A stretch of 64,000 nt of DNA from Voacanga thouarsii (Eukaryota; Streptophyta; Magnoliopsida; Gentianales; Apocynaceae): the NCBI GenBank assembly GCA_026120185.1, contig JANUWF010003366.1, forward strand, positions 2,790,001 through 2,854,000, read 5' to 3'. Of this stretch, positions 45,057-56,045 are shown piece by piece. The position numbers and the translations under genes are program-made. Positions within the stretch are counted from its first letter, which is position 1, and each line of letters begins with the position of its first letter. Under the pieces are notes generated by a model. It had not been told where the DNA came from. It did not search any database and saw only the letters and a list, made by a program, of their open reading frames with translations.

Positions 45057-45411
45057 GCTAGAAAAGAAATTAGTGACAAGAAATTTGATTGTCACTAATA
45101 TATGTGGATGTTGTCACTAATGAATGATCATTAGTAACAAGAAATAGGTAATAGTGACAATATTTGTAATGAATTAGTGACAAGAAATGTTGTCACTATT
45201 AGTTGATTACATTAGTGACAATAGAATTTTGTCACTAAAAGTCATGCTTCAGTGACAAGAATAAGTTGTTGTCACTCCATACCTTTAGCGATATAGATTT
45301 AGTGACATTCAAGTGACAACAACTTTTTCGTCACTAAAGGTCTTTAGTGACAACATTTTTGCATTTAGTGACAACATTACGTTGTGACTAAAGGACACTT
45401 TTTCTGTAGTG
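45057..45411. mobile_element. small CACTA-derived element or CACTA end
   Basis: About 355 bp packed with AGTGACAA / TTGTCACTA words in both orientations (over a dozen), typical of CACTA subterminal repeats. It ends at 45411 with TTTTTCTGTAGTG, the reverse of CACTACAGAAAAA. The left end (CTAGAAAAGAAATTAG) is a degraded counterpart. No coding capacity. Confidence 0.6.
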
Positions 45412-45539
45412 ACAATCAGAACAATTGCATGTTATATAAGGGAATAATGTAGGACTAAGTGAGTGTAATATGCACAAGGCTCGCAAGTACACAAAATTTG
45501 GTTGGAAAATACCATGCAAATGGTTAGGGACTTTCTATT

Positions 45540-46470
45540 GAAGTTGCGATTAAAGTGGCTGCTCATGTCATCTAAAACAGCCTCACTAATGAGGTGGCAC
45601 ATGGAGGGATAGGTGAAAGATGGTGTATATGGACATCTAGCTGGCTCATATGTTTGGAAAAAGTTTGATGAGTTGAATCATCAATTTTCTGGTGATTGTA
45701 GAAATGTTAGATTTGGTTAATTAGTAGATAGTTTTAGTCATGCCTCAAATATGCATATTCCCTATAGCACTTGGCCCGTTGTTCTTGTTCCTTATAACTT
45801 TGCATGAAACAACTATTTTTTATGTTGTCAACACTCATAGATGTTCCTAAGCCACCGGGTATCAAGATTGATGTCAATTTGTAGCCATTGATTGAGAAGC
45901 TGACCGAATTATGGCACAAGGGCATTATAGTGTTTGATTTAGTGTCAAAAGAAATGTTTCATTTGCGTATGGCACTTATGTGGATTAAAAATAATTTTTC
46001 TATATATAGTAATCTATCTGGGCATAGTGTGCATAATAATAAAGTTTATCCATTATGTGGAGTGAATTGTTTGAGCTATCGTTTCTCTCACTGTGGAAAA
46101 TTTTGCTTTTTGTACAATCAATGTTTCTTGCAACCTATTTATAGATTGCATAACGATAAGATCTCATTCTATGGAGATGCGAAAATACTCACCTCACCAA
46201 GAATATTTGATGGGCTACAAATTTTACAGCAGCTTAAGGGTTGTCTCACTGAATATAGGAGGAAAGATGTTGAAAAAGAAGTATTTTTTTAGGAGTTGCC
46301 ATATTGGAATTCTAATCTGGTTAGGCACAATCTTGATATAATGTATCTAGAAAATAATTTCTGTGACAATTTACTTTATACAATCCTAGGAGACAACAAT
46401 GGGATAAAAGATATCAGGACTTAGAGATTATCAATATAAAAAAATTCTTGCATCCTATATTGAAGCCTTT
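45540..46470 (+). pseudogene. CACTA transposase TNP2 remnant
   Basis: Translated pieces follow the TNP2 (Transposase_21) order: LMSSKTASLMRWHMEG, then GSYVWKKFDELNHQFSGD, PYSTWPVVLVPYNF, EKLTELWHKGIIVFDLVSKE, MWIKNNFSIYSNLSGHS, and ELPYWNSNLVRHNLDIMYLE. Intact relatives cut CACTA ends. Here the frame is broken by stops and frameshifts (near 45600, 45810, 45885, 46290). The longest open part is 45888-46292. It is not flanked by recognisable CACTA ends on both sides. Confidence 0.85.
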
Positions 46471-46879
46471 TTGATCTGGTTACACCTTGCCCCCAACAAT
46501 TTTACACGATGAGCAAGTTTGAGATCCTTGCATCCTATATTGAAGCGTTTTGAAGCTTCTGATCCTAATCTCTCTATTGACTATTCACCTGTGTTGTTCC
46601 TCTCTTCCTAAACAATTTCTAAAATGTTGAAGTATAATGTCAGAATAAGCGTGACTGAGAAAGCTAATTGATATAATTAAGACATTAACTATTAACTAAT
46701 TGTTAACTAGCCCCTAACTTACTTTTACTACAAATTAACCCCAACCTCATGAGCTTCAAGCCCACCTAATAAAACTATAAAAACAAAAAGTCTAAAATAG
46801 ACATGTGTTGTGGGCTCACAGCAACTCTATGTTGTTTTTCATAAATGTAATCAACACAAGGTTTAAGAGAATTACCTAG
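46471..46879. other. unassigned sequence with short direct repeat
   Basis: A short word, CTTGCATCCTATATTGAAGC, appears near 46445 and again near 46527. The rest carries no recognisable motif; it may be degraded integrase sequence of element I. Confidence 0.4.
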
Positions 46880-47450
46880 TCTATTTGAAAGAAACTATTT
46901 ACGAATAAGTGTTGAATTCTTTTCTTATTCATGCTCCAAGTTGCTTGTGTCAAAGATCAATAGAGGGATCTTGTATTATATTCACATCTCCTTTCCCAAA
47001 CTTGGCTTACATCAAGTAGAGAATATTCTGCTTTTTTCCTCTAACAACAATCAGATTTCCTTTGCTGAGCTTCTATTTGCCTCCATCTTGAGAACTGTAA
47101 TAGTCTTCGTTATCAAGCTTTCCAGTGGAAATATAATTAAGACGAATATCAAGAATATGTCTGGCATTCCTCAAGATTAACTAACATATGGTATCTATGT
47201 TCACACATATATCACTCTTGCCAACGACTTTGTAAGAAACTTTATTTCCCATCCTAACATATCCAAAGTCTCTTTCAGTGTAGGTTGAGAAGAAATGTGT
47301 GTGTGAAGTAATATGGTATGATGGAACTGAATTAATTATCCAATCATTGTCTTGACATGTAACATTGGTGTGGCCATCATCGCAGAACCCTAACATATTA
47401 TCATCAACTGCCACAATTGCTGTAATCTCTTCTTCTTCTTTATCTCTCAC
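46880..47450 (-). pseudogene. copia I protease and pre-integrase
   Basis: 47181-47450 reads DWIINSVPSYHITSHTHFFS then FGYVRMGNKVSYKVVGKSDI, matching the protease block in F (WVVDPGASLHVT, FGVLRIGN). The DSGAS active site reads N-S-V-P-S, so Asp and Gly are both replaced. Sequence continues in other frames (PDIRLNLISTGKL-like near 47160) to the pre-integrase motif. Confidence 0.75.
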
Positions 47451-47454
47451 TTTA

Positions 47455-48240
47455 CCATTTCTCTTTTTCTCAACCAGATCCCATTTTAGGATTTTGTAGT
47501 GCTTCTTGTAGTGCTATTTCATTTTACAATGATAGCATTTAATATTTTTCATTGACTTATGTCTACTCTTGGATTTGTCATTCATATTATGAGGACCCCT
47601 GCTCTTACTTCTCCACCCCCCCTTTTTTTTTGCATAATTAAAGCTTGGGACTCATTGATAGTTCCTTGTTTCTTCCTCCTAATCTTTTCATCTAACACTG
47701 TTTCTTTTGCCATAGCCATGATTAAGATACCATGTGGAACTAAATTGCAAACAAAAACCACAATTATTTCTCAACTATCTGGTGGTGAACTGAAAAATAG
47801 AAAAGCTTGCATCTCATCATGTAAGTTCAGTTTTAATGAAGTTACTTAATTTATCAATCCCTGAAAGGTACTTAAATAGTCACTCATATCAGCACCATCT
47901 TTGTATCTTAATCGAGTAATGTTTCTCAAATAAGAAGACTTGTTTATTCCAATTTTCCTTTTAAACATACATTCAAACTTTTCTCATAACACATCGACTC
48001 TAATCTCCTTAACAAAGTGTTGGAATATACTGTGACCAATCGACTTTCTAATATTACCCATCGTCTTTTTGTACATACTAACCCATTTTTCATCACTTAT
48101 ATCATATGGTTTTAACTTTATTCCCTAGAACAGGCTCCAATACAAATAATATTCCATTCTAGGCTTCCAATTTGAGTAATTTGACGTATTTAGTATTAAA
48201 ATAGTGCACCCATTCTCTTAATCATCATTTTTAATTAGTA
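47455..48240 (-). pseudogene. copia I gag
   Basis: Multi-frame translation gives MYKKTMGNIRKSIGHSIF, the LRNITRLRYKDGADMSDYLS segment with the gag UBN2 pattern, and a zinc knuckle near 47500-47540 (CYHCKMK, a stop, then HYKKHY) in which the glycine and the last Cys are lost. Confidence 0.75.
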
Positions 48241-48264
48241 CAAACTGGCCAACTGATTAACTTA

Positions 48265-48276
48265 GCTCTAATACCA
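48265..48276 (-). promoter_or_regulatory. primer-binding site of element I
   Basis: Minus strand TGGTATTAGAGC; one change from TGGTATCAGAGC, the complement of the initiator-Met tRNA 3' end. Confidence 0.8.
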
Positions 48277-48278
48277 CT

Positions 48279-48899
48279 TTATTGGGAAATATACTACCAA
48301 GGAGAGCAAAAAACCAAGCTCTACACACAAATATACCCCAAGATCAAAAGTATTTCTCAAGTGCTAATAAAAAAATAGGAACAAACCAACGACACCAAAG
48401 TAGTGAGTAAAAGAAAGTACAAAAATAAACAACAAAAGACACTAGAATTTTTAACATGAAAAACCTACGATGAAAAAAACTACAAGATCTAATCTAGTAA
48501 AAACTTCTACTATTACCAATAATAAGAATAGATAATACAAAATTTTCTTTAGATAAAATTAGAGGCACATCAATAATATATAAATATTTTCTTTCAAAAT
48601 TATAATTAAATAAGATTTGAATTTTGAAGGATGTTATCAAAATTAAAATATAAATTGATAGATAAAAAGTTCTTATTGAAAGGATCACATGACACTAAAT
48701 TTATTTCAATTGGACTCCAAATCATTGTCTAATCAAAGCTCAAAGCTTGGAAGTTTCTACAATGGCTTTCGTTACTCTTTTTCACAATTTTGCTTCTCAC
48801 ACACTGATCGTTTTCTTTTGTCTTGTTTTTTCGTTTGTTTGTGGGCCTTTCTTTTGTGGGTTTTTGTCCAACTAAATGGGCTGAACTTTGGGCCCAACA
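48279..48899 (-). repeat. 5' LTR of copia element I
   Basis: About 621 bp. In element orientation it begins TGTTGGGCCCAAAG and ends CCCAATA beside the PBS. The other LTR is not in the window. Confidence 0.7.
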
Positions 48900-49335
48900 C
48901 TAGGAGGGACGAGCCATGGCTCTAAGGAGAGCAAAGAGCTCCAGAGAGGGGGCCCTTTACCAACTTTTTAGATTTAATGCTCTCAAATTATTGTCTGAAC
49001 TTATCATTGATCTTTTTAAAATTTTTATGTAATATTTTCCACTTGAACATTATGTGATTTTGACCTCTAAAATAAATTTGACTCTAAATTTTACTTTAGA
49101 CAATATCACCGTGCATGGTCTAGGCTAGTTGTAATACATAGAGATATAAATATCAAAATGTACTTTAGAAAACGTATGACTTTCCTAAGGAAGAATAAAA
49201 TTTGAGAGAACTGCATTTAAGCAATACTACAAATGATTGAGAAGAGACTATAAATACTTTGGAAGGGATAATGGTTTTATGATAATTTACAACTGATTAG
49301 ATTTTGATCAAATGCATGCTACTTTATTTTAAGGT

Positions 49336-49740
49336 CAAATTGATAATCTAATTAAATATTTAAACTTGATTAATTAAATACTTATTCATTAAGTATTTTT
49401 ATAATACAATTAATTAGTTTTCATAATGGATATTGTTATACGCTTATCTATTGAGTGCGTTTGATAATAAATATTTATTATTACTTAATTATTTAAGTTA
49501 TATTTAAAATTTATTATAAATTTTGATTGAAATAGAAGTTGTTTAAGTAAGAAATCTCAATAAGTTATAAACATCTGTCTAAATATTATTATTCTATTCT
49601 GTTGAATCAAAATTGTTATAAAAGATAGCATAAAATGAATTATAATTAATTTAATTTTAAAATTTAAAAATTCAGTCTCAAACTTTAGAATTTAGACTTT
49701 AAATATTCATATCTCAATGCTTAAATTTTAACTTTATCAA
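49336..49740 (+). repeat. AT-rich repeat, plus-oriented copy
   Basis: Begins TTGATAATCTAATTAAATAT and shows blockwise similarity to the reverse complement of 50303-50726, suggesting two diverged copies of one MITE-like family. AT bias makes the limits uncertain. Confidence 0.4.
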
Positions 49741-50302
49741 TAATAAATGCAAGGTTAAATTTATCAATCGAATATATATGAAAATTTGTCTTCAACCTTC
49801 AATGTTTCCAAATTCTTTGTCATGAGAAGATTGTCCGATAGTGTGCATGTGAACGAATCTTACTGGAATGGTTATGATATTGTAAAGAAGCAAATATGGG
49901 AATAAGAAATTGGAAGATTAAAAAAAAAATAGATGTTAAAGTGGAATTCATCCTTTTTTGCATTTTTTTTAATTTAAAAAATTAGCTTCAATACCCCCAT
50001 ATACATTATGCTGCATAGGAAGATATTTAAGTACTATGGGAAATGAGTTTCACTGTTAAAAGGGAAAAAATTCATTTCGAGAAAAACAAAAAAGAAGAAT
50101 GAAAGAAGTGATCAGAAAAAGCAAAGAAAGAGAAGGAACTTTCAAGGAATAATAGTAGAAAGGAGAAAAAAAAAAAAAAACGAGTCCTTTGCTTTCTGAA
50201 TACGGTTGAAAACACAGATAAAAGTAGAAGAGACTGGAAAAGTGTTTGCAATGAATGCAGAGAAGTAATGCAGGAAAAAAAAAAAAAAAGAAAGAATAAG
50301 GA

Positions 50303-50726
50303 ATCGTTTTGATAAAATTAAAATTTGAAGATTGTAATATAAATATTTAAGTATTAAATTTTAAAAATTAAAGTTTGAAAATTCTATTTTAAAATTTAAA
50401 ATTTAAATTTGAAATCTAAATTAATTATAATTGATTTTTTATATTATATTTTGTTATAATTTATATTAAATATAAAAAATATTAATAATTATATAAGTAT
50501 TTAATATATTCAAAATTTTAATTTAAATAATTTTTATTTCACTTAAAATTTATAATAATATTTTAATACGTTTTAATTAATTAAATGATAATAAAAATTT
50601 ATTACCAAAGACAATTAATTAATTAAACATTTAATGTTATCCATTATCAAACAAATTTAATCAAATAAATATTTAATTAATTGATTTTAAATATTTAATT
50701 AAGTTATCAAACATGTCTGGTAACGG
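50303..50726 (-). repeat. AT-rich repeat, minus-oriented copy
   Basis: Reverse complement begins TTTGATAACTTAATTAAATA and aligns in order with 49336-49740. Confidence 0.4.
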
Positions 50727-51386
50727 ATGTTAGATTATTAAGGTCATATAAGGAGAAAAATGTGTAATGTTAGAAGAGTTACTTACGGGAAGAGGTATTG
50801 ATGCATGGACAAGTTTTAAAATTTAGAGCTAGAGGAGTAGGTTATATGAACGGAAATATCAGCACATAATATTATAATTTTTGAAAATTTTTTAGAGCTA
50901 AAATATATAGAATTTTAATGAACTTTTCAAGAAGTTAAAAATTTTGAATAAATTATGCAATTATAAAATTTTTTGAATAATCCTCACTTTGTACTAATAA
51001 AATTACAACTATGTATATTATTAGCAAATAATATAGCTGTAAGAAGTCCAATCTTGTAGAAAAATTTTATAGTTGTACGCTAGCTAGTAACTTGTACACT
51101 ACACAAATTACACTTCAATAAATAGAAATAAAATATATAAATAGTGAATGCCAATTCAATTATGAAAAATAAATATTAACACCACTCAATTTTGTGATAA
51201 GTAGATGTTAATTCATCTCAAAATAAGTTGAATGATATTAATATTTATTTTTTAAAATTAAATTGACATTCATTATTAATATATTTTATTTTTATTAGTT
51301 AAAATTATAATTTATATAGCGCACATATTACTAGCCTAAAACAGACGCTATGCTCATCTCTTTTGGATAGAGTTTCTAGAGCCCTG

Positions 51387-51396
51387 TATATATAAA
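51387..51396 (+). promoter_or_regulatory. TATA box of DUF247 gene fragment
   Basis: TATATATAAA about 105 bases upstream of the ATG at 51501, with a purine-rich leader between. Confidence 0.6.
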
Positions 51397-51500
51397 ACTA
51401 GAAAGAGAAATTCACAGTTTTCTGAGACAAGAAAAGGATCTGAAGTAAAGAAGTCAGGTGTAAAAGTCAGATTCAGTTTTAAAGAATTCAAGAGCTTGTT

Positions 51501-52060
51501 ATGATGGACACTGATGGGATGGAGTTGTCTCCTGTTGATAAGGTCAATGACGATTCAACTGAAGAGTTGGAGGAGTATGTTGCTGTTGACATTCCCGATG
51601 AAATTCAAGAGAAGATGACATTCCCCGTGAAGTTCAAGAAGAAGAAGATGACATTCCCGATGAAGTTCAAGAAGAAGAAGATGATTATCATAAAGGAAAC
51701 TAATGATATAAGGGATGACACGAGAATTTCTGAGGCAGAAGGGAAATCGATATGCAGAGTTCCAAAACATATCCGCGAAGTTGATGAGAAGACTTTTACT
51801 CCCAGATTTGTCTCAATTGGACCATTTCTTTATAAAAATCCAAGTCTTTCGGGGATGGAGATTCTCGATCACAAATAGAGGTTGCTTAACAAGCTTGTGG
51901 AGAAAAACCATTTCCTACGAGAACAAATGAGAAGGACCGTGGAAAAAATCGAACCGAGGGCAAGAGGATACTATTCAGAAACCTCCCCGACCTCCTCCCC
52001 GACCTAAGCACCAAATGAATTTGTGGAGTTGATGGTGGCTTCATTCCGCAGCTTTTTCGT
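51501..52060 (+). pseudogene. DUF247 (UPF0481) gene, truncated
   Basis: ATG at 51501 opens 125 codons. Residues 82-117 match the DUF247 N-terminus: SICRVPKHIREVDEKTFTPR and FVSIGPFLYKNPSLSGME. The next block, past a nonsense codon at 51876-51878 (DHK-stop-RLL), still reads LLNKLVEKNHFLREQM, RARGYYSETSP and EFVELMV, as in the family. Similarity fades near 52060, so only about 180 of the usual 400-500 residues remain. Copia element F begins about 100 bases downstream. Upstream of the domain lies an acidic tandem repeat that has slipped frame. DUF247 proteins are plant-specific, of poorly known role. Confidence 0.8.
51589..51686 (+). repeat. 33-bp tandem repeat in DUF247 coding sequence
   Basis: Three units starting GACATTCCC. 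Two are 33 bases and the first is 29. The original frame encodes DDIPDEVQEEE-type acidic units; after the short first unit the frame shifts and units read as FKKKKMTFP. Confidence 0.8.
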
Positions 52061-52167
52061 CTCAGTTACAAAATTAGAAACGTACGATTTCAAAGCCCAT
52101 CTTAATTTTCATCATCCCATATTTGCTCAGAATGCTGGATTTCAAAGCCCAATATTCTGTAACCATA

Positions 52168-53009
52168 TGTTGGCATATGGTTTTTGTTGGTTGGCTACCA
52201 ACATATGGAGTAAATAGCTGGCTCCCAACATATGGAGCCATGGCTATTAAAGTAAATAATCAAAAAGCAACAAATAATAATAAAAAAAAAGAAGTTTTAC
52301 TTTTTGGTCAACACAAAAAAGACACAGAAGACACAACACAAAAACAGCTGTTGGTGAGTGAGGAAAAGGAAGAGAAAACAGCTGGACAAAAAGAGAGAGA
52401 AGGGAGAAGTTCTGGAAATTCTGTTTTAAGTATTCTATTTTTATTAGACGATTGGATGGTGATTTTTTCTCTGATTTGACTCAATTTTGTATATGTTATA
52501 GAGGAGAGGCAGAACTACATTTTGAACGGTACGATCAATTTTTTATGATCGAATTCAGAAATATTACTGTGAATAGTGATGAAATTCTAATACATTTTTT
52601 CTAATTATTCTTCTCTATATTTTATTTTTAATGAAGTTGTAGCTTCATTGTAGATGTATTTTCAGTTGTATGTTATAGAACTCTATCTTGTATTTTTCTT
52701 GTTGATTAGTGGAGCTTTTAGCGTAGATTCGAAGGTCCCGTGATTTTTCCTCTTTGCATTGGAGAGATTTTTCAAGTAAAAATTTGGTGTGCCTTGTTCT
52801 TGCGTTTTGGCTGTGTTTTTGTCTTCCATTATTGTTGCCTTTTTTCATTTTCTTTGGTGCTCCTAATTTTCATTCAAGTGTAGGGCTGATAAGGAGTAAG
52901 GGTATACAAGATGGTTTAAAGTGTAGTTTGATTTGTTGTTGACCTTTAGTTTCTTTTTTTGTTCCGCTGCTTGTGTGTGCTTCTGTCCTTAGTCTGTTTG
53001 TCCCCAACA
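52168..53009 (+). repeat. 5' LTR of copia element F
   Basis: Ends ...CCCCAACA just before the PBS. The start is placed at TGTTGG (52168; 52185 is an alternative) because the copy is single. A perfect 11-base inverted repeat CCATATGTTGG / CCAACATATGG spans 52163-52207. Confidence 0.65.
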
Positions 53010-53012
53010 AAG

Positions 53013-53024
53013 TGGTATCAGAGA
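53013..53024 (+). promoter_or_regulatory. primer-binding site of element F
   Basis: TGGTATCAGAGA: eleven of twelve bases match TGGTATCAGAGC, complement of initiator-Met tRNA. Confidence 0.85.
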
Positions 53025-53064
53025 GCTCCTAATTGGTGCTTGGTAAATTTTGCTTGTTTGAATT

Positions 53065-53646
53065 ATGGAGAATATTGCTAATCAAATGATTAGTTTAAAT
53101 GGTTCAAACTATCATAGTTGGCAAGGAAAAATGAAAGATCTATATTGTTTGTGAAGAGTTTTCATTTGCCTGTAATTGCTTCTCAAAAGCCTGAAAATAA
53201 ATTTGATGGAGAATGAGACTTTGAGCATCAATAAGTCTGTAATTTTTTAGATGTTGGGTTGAGGAGAATGTTCGTAGCCACATTGCAAATGAAACTAATG
53301 CCAAGCAATTATAGAAGAACCTTGAAAATTTGTATGCTTCAAAAACTGGCAACAAGTTGTTCCTATTAAAATAGATGATAAATTTGAAATACAAAGAAGG
53401 AACTCCTGTGATGGACCATGTAAATGACTTTCAGTGTTTTATTGATCAGTTGTCAAATGTGGGAATTAAATTTGATGATGAGATTATGAGACCCTGGTTG
53501 CTTAGCAGTTTGTTTGATTCTTGGGAGACATTTCGGGTTTCTTATACTAACTCTGCTTCTATTGGTGCCATGTCTTTGGAATATGCTAAAGATGGTATCT
53601 TTAGTGAAGAGGTTAGAAGGAGAACTTTAGGGTGTTTATCTTCTCG
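53065..53646 (+). pseudogene. copia F gag, 5' part
   Basis: ATG at 53065 begins MENIANQMISLNGSNYHSW, standard for this lineage. A frame break near 53142 and stops follow. 53375-53646 reads MINLKYKEGTPVMDHVNDFQ and FDDEIMRPWLLSSLFDSWET, the UBN2 capsid domain, ending SEEVRRRTLG at the CACTA insertion. Confidence 0.88.
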
Positions 53647-53660
53647 CACTACAAGAAAAA
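53647..53660 (+). repeat. CACTA left terminal inverted repeat
   Basis: CACTACAAGAAAAA, identical to the inverted right end. Confidence 0.95.
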
Positions 53661-55261
53661 TGAATTTCTACAACTATTGAATTTTGTGGGAAAAATGATT
53701 GATTTGGTCATAAATAATCAATTGCAATGGTATTGCATTGGAAAAATGTTCGTTGCTATTGTAGGAGGTTGCAATTGCCTTTGCAACTATAAATACCGTT
53801 GCAATGATCTATTTTTTTTTTTACGGAAAATGCCTCTTTTTACAACATTTTCTTTCGTTGCAAGAAACTTTAAATATATCCAAACTAAATACAACAGTTC
53901 TTTTTCCGTTGAATGGCCCTTGCAAATAGGTTTTTTTTTAACGGATTTTGTTCATCTTGAACACAATTATTGTTTGTTGCAAATATTTAATTTTATAATT
54001 ATTATTTATTTTAAAATAAATATTTAATTAATTCTCATAACTTTTAAATATGTCCCTAATTCCATGCGTTCCAAAATTTTACGATACATAATTTTCGACG
54101 CTTATTATATAAGTGTACCTAATTTTACAACGCTTATGTTTGCTATTGTAATCTAATTTACTAATATGTATTATATAGATTTATTTTTTCACAACACATT
54201 TTGTATTAGCGTCTCCAAATTACCAACATAAGATTATGTTTGAGTCCCTTCTTTTGCTACACTATGATTGTGTAGCGTCCCAAATTTGGCAACACTTTCT
54301 TCACATAAATGTCCTTAAAATGATGACACGCAATTCTGATTCTGTCCCTTTCGTACCGACGAAATAATCCATAACATCCCAGAAAAATGTCCCAAAGTAA
54401 CGACATGTAAGTATGATTATGTCCCTTTTTAACAATACTAATTTTTCCGTATTGTCCCAGAATTTAGCATCATTTTTTTTCAATGTCCCAAAATTTACGA
54501 CATATGATTACTATTGTGACATTTTTTTGCTACACAATTTCTCCATAAATTGTTAATATTTTTTTCTTGTTTTTTTAAATATTTTTAAATCTGCCCAATT
54601 GCTTTTTTCAAATTTTAGAAAGCATAAAATATGAAATATAATTTAAATATTCAATATATATATAAATTTGATATTAAAAAAATGAACATAATTTACAAAT
54701 TTTAGAATGCTTTGCTACAACATTAGTTGTGTTCTCCTATATTATATTAAAAAAATGAAAAATAACAGTAACCTTAATTTCTTGAAATAAGGCACAACTA
54801 AAATTTTAGTTTAAATAATGTAAAAGAAAACTACCACAATAATTTTGGACTGATCGTTTATGAATTTTCCATCCTTTCTTGTGTGACTAATTTTGTAAAA
54901 TTCAATCTGCCCTGACTTTTTTTCATGATTCATCTCCTGTTATAAAATATATTAAAAAATTAGAAACTAGTAGAAAATACATAAAAGCCATTAAAATTTA
55001 TGCAAGAATTGCACAGAAAAGTACTAAACGTATTAAATTTAAATTTGAACTCACATATTCATGTCTCCCTCTTGCAAAACTCTTTGATCCACTAGTGTGA
55101 TATATTTTGTGATAACCTCGTGCTGCTTTATCCTTTTTTTGAAAGATTTTGATCAAATTATAGATATAGAAAAAAAATTTTGAATTGTAAGAGAAAAATT
55201 AGACAAAAATTAATTAAAAAATATAATTAGAATTAATTTAGAAGACAATATTTCATGTTAC

Positions 55262-55470
55262 CTGAGCTTTCTCTGAGAACCAATATTGCATAAGAATCTT
55301 CCATTGATTTGGAAAAATATCATTTGGAACTAAATTCTCTATTTCTTCTCAAGTCTTTTGAGACGAGAAATACTTGTGCTTTAAATCAAATTTGAAATCC
55401 TTCCACTTGCGTGCAATTGATTGGAGCATCCACTTTGTACTTCAACTTGATCAGGGATATCGAAGTATTT
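55262..55470 (-). pseudogene. Transposase_24 (TNPA-like) exon in CACTA
   Basis: Minus strand reads IARKWKDFKFDLKHKYFSSQ, then EEIENLVPNDIFPNQWKILM and QYWFSEKAQ, the pattern of the plant Ptta/En/Spm transposase family that binds CACTA subterminal repeats. The exon is bounded by an ATAG acceptor at 55471 and a CAG/GTAAC donor at 55262/55261. One frameshift precedes IARKW, and one TGA lies before EEIEN. Confidence 0.7.
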
Positions 55471-55556
55471 CTATAAAAATATTAAGAATACAAAGTGAAA
55501 ACAAATAAGAAGTTAATAAAAATGTTTAGAAAAATAAAATAAAATAAAGTTAATAC

Positions 55557-55801
55557 CTTAGTCAATTTCATCAAATTCTCCTTATCAATCTTAAGCAGTT
55601 TTCTCTAATCTGACCATTCAATTGAACAGTACTCTTTTTTCCTTGCAACATTACCCAACCATCCACCTAAAATTCCATTGCCGTTTTTAACTGGTTGTCC
55701 TAACTCATTAAAATGAACCACAATCTTGTGATTATCGGGCAATGTCAATACAAATTTGGCACGTATAACTCCTTCATGTTTCATTACAATCCTGTGCTCA
55801 T
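55557..55801 (-). pseudogene. Transposase_24-associated upstream exon
   Basis: Between a TTTTACAG acceptor (55802-55809) and an AAG/GTATT donor (55557/55556) the minus strand reads GVIRAKFVLTLPDNHKIVVH, FNELGQPVKNGNGILGGWLG and KEYCSIEWSD, matching the segment before the transposase domain in this family. One TAG replaces a conserved Trp after EWSD. It joins in frame to the next exon. Confidence 0.65.
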
Positions 55802-55921
55802 CTGTAAAATGAAAAAATAATTTTGATAGAAATATTAATTTATAAAGACAATATAATATTAATTAGCTAATGAACTGAAATCTTCTAACACACTATACAT
55901 TTGAAACTGTCAATTTATCAT

Positions 55922-56045
55922 CAAAACTGCATCTTCATTGATTCTCCATCTCTATCCTCATCGTTTAATTGATTCTCCTCATAAACTGCATTAATTGGTC
56001 CATCTACTGAAATTGGTTCTACTCCTTGTCTAACCCAATCTACAT
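55922..56045 (-). pseudogene. possible further CACTA exon
   Basis: Minus strand reads DWVRQGVEPISVDGPINAVY then EENQLNDEDRDGES, an acidic tail like those in CACTA transposase genes. Weak assignment. Confidence 0.35.

Larger units (their letters stand above)
46880..48899 (-). mobile_element. copia element I, 3'-truncated remnant
   Basis: Minus-strand copia of a different lineage from A, C, D and E, similar to F. Order on the minus strand: LTR 48279-48899, PBS, gag, zinc knuckle, protease, GAG-pre-integrase (DLWHKQLG-like near 46900). Integrase core, RT, RNase H and 3' LTR are missing. Heavy decay. Confidence 0.8.
48900..51386. other. AT-rich intergenic region
   Basis: No gene supported. Contains an inverted pair of AT-rich repeats (next entries) and several A-rich runs (49920-50290). 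Confidence 0.5.

Noticed and set aside
53140..53394. Minus-strand 84-codon frame
   Set aside because: Lies antisense to the gag of element F, which has clear domain similarity.
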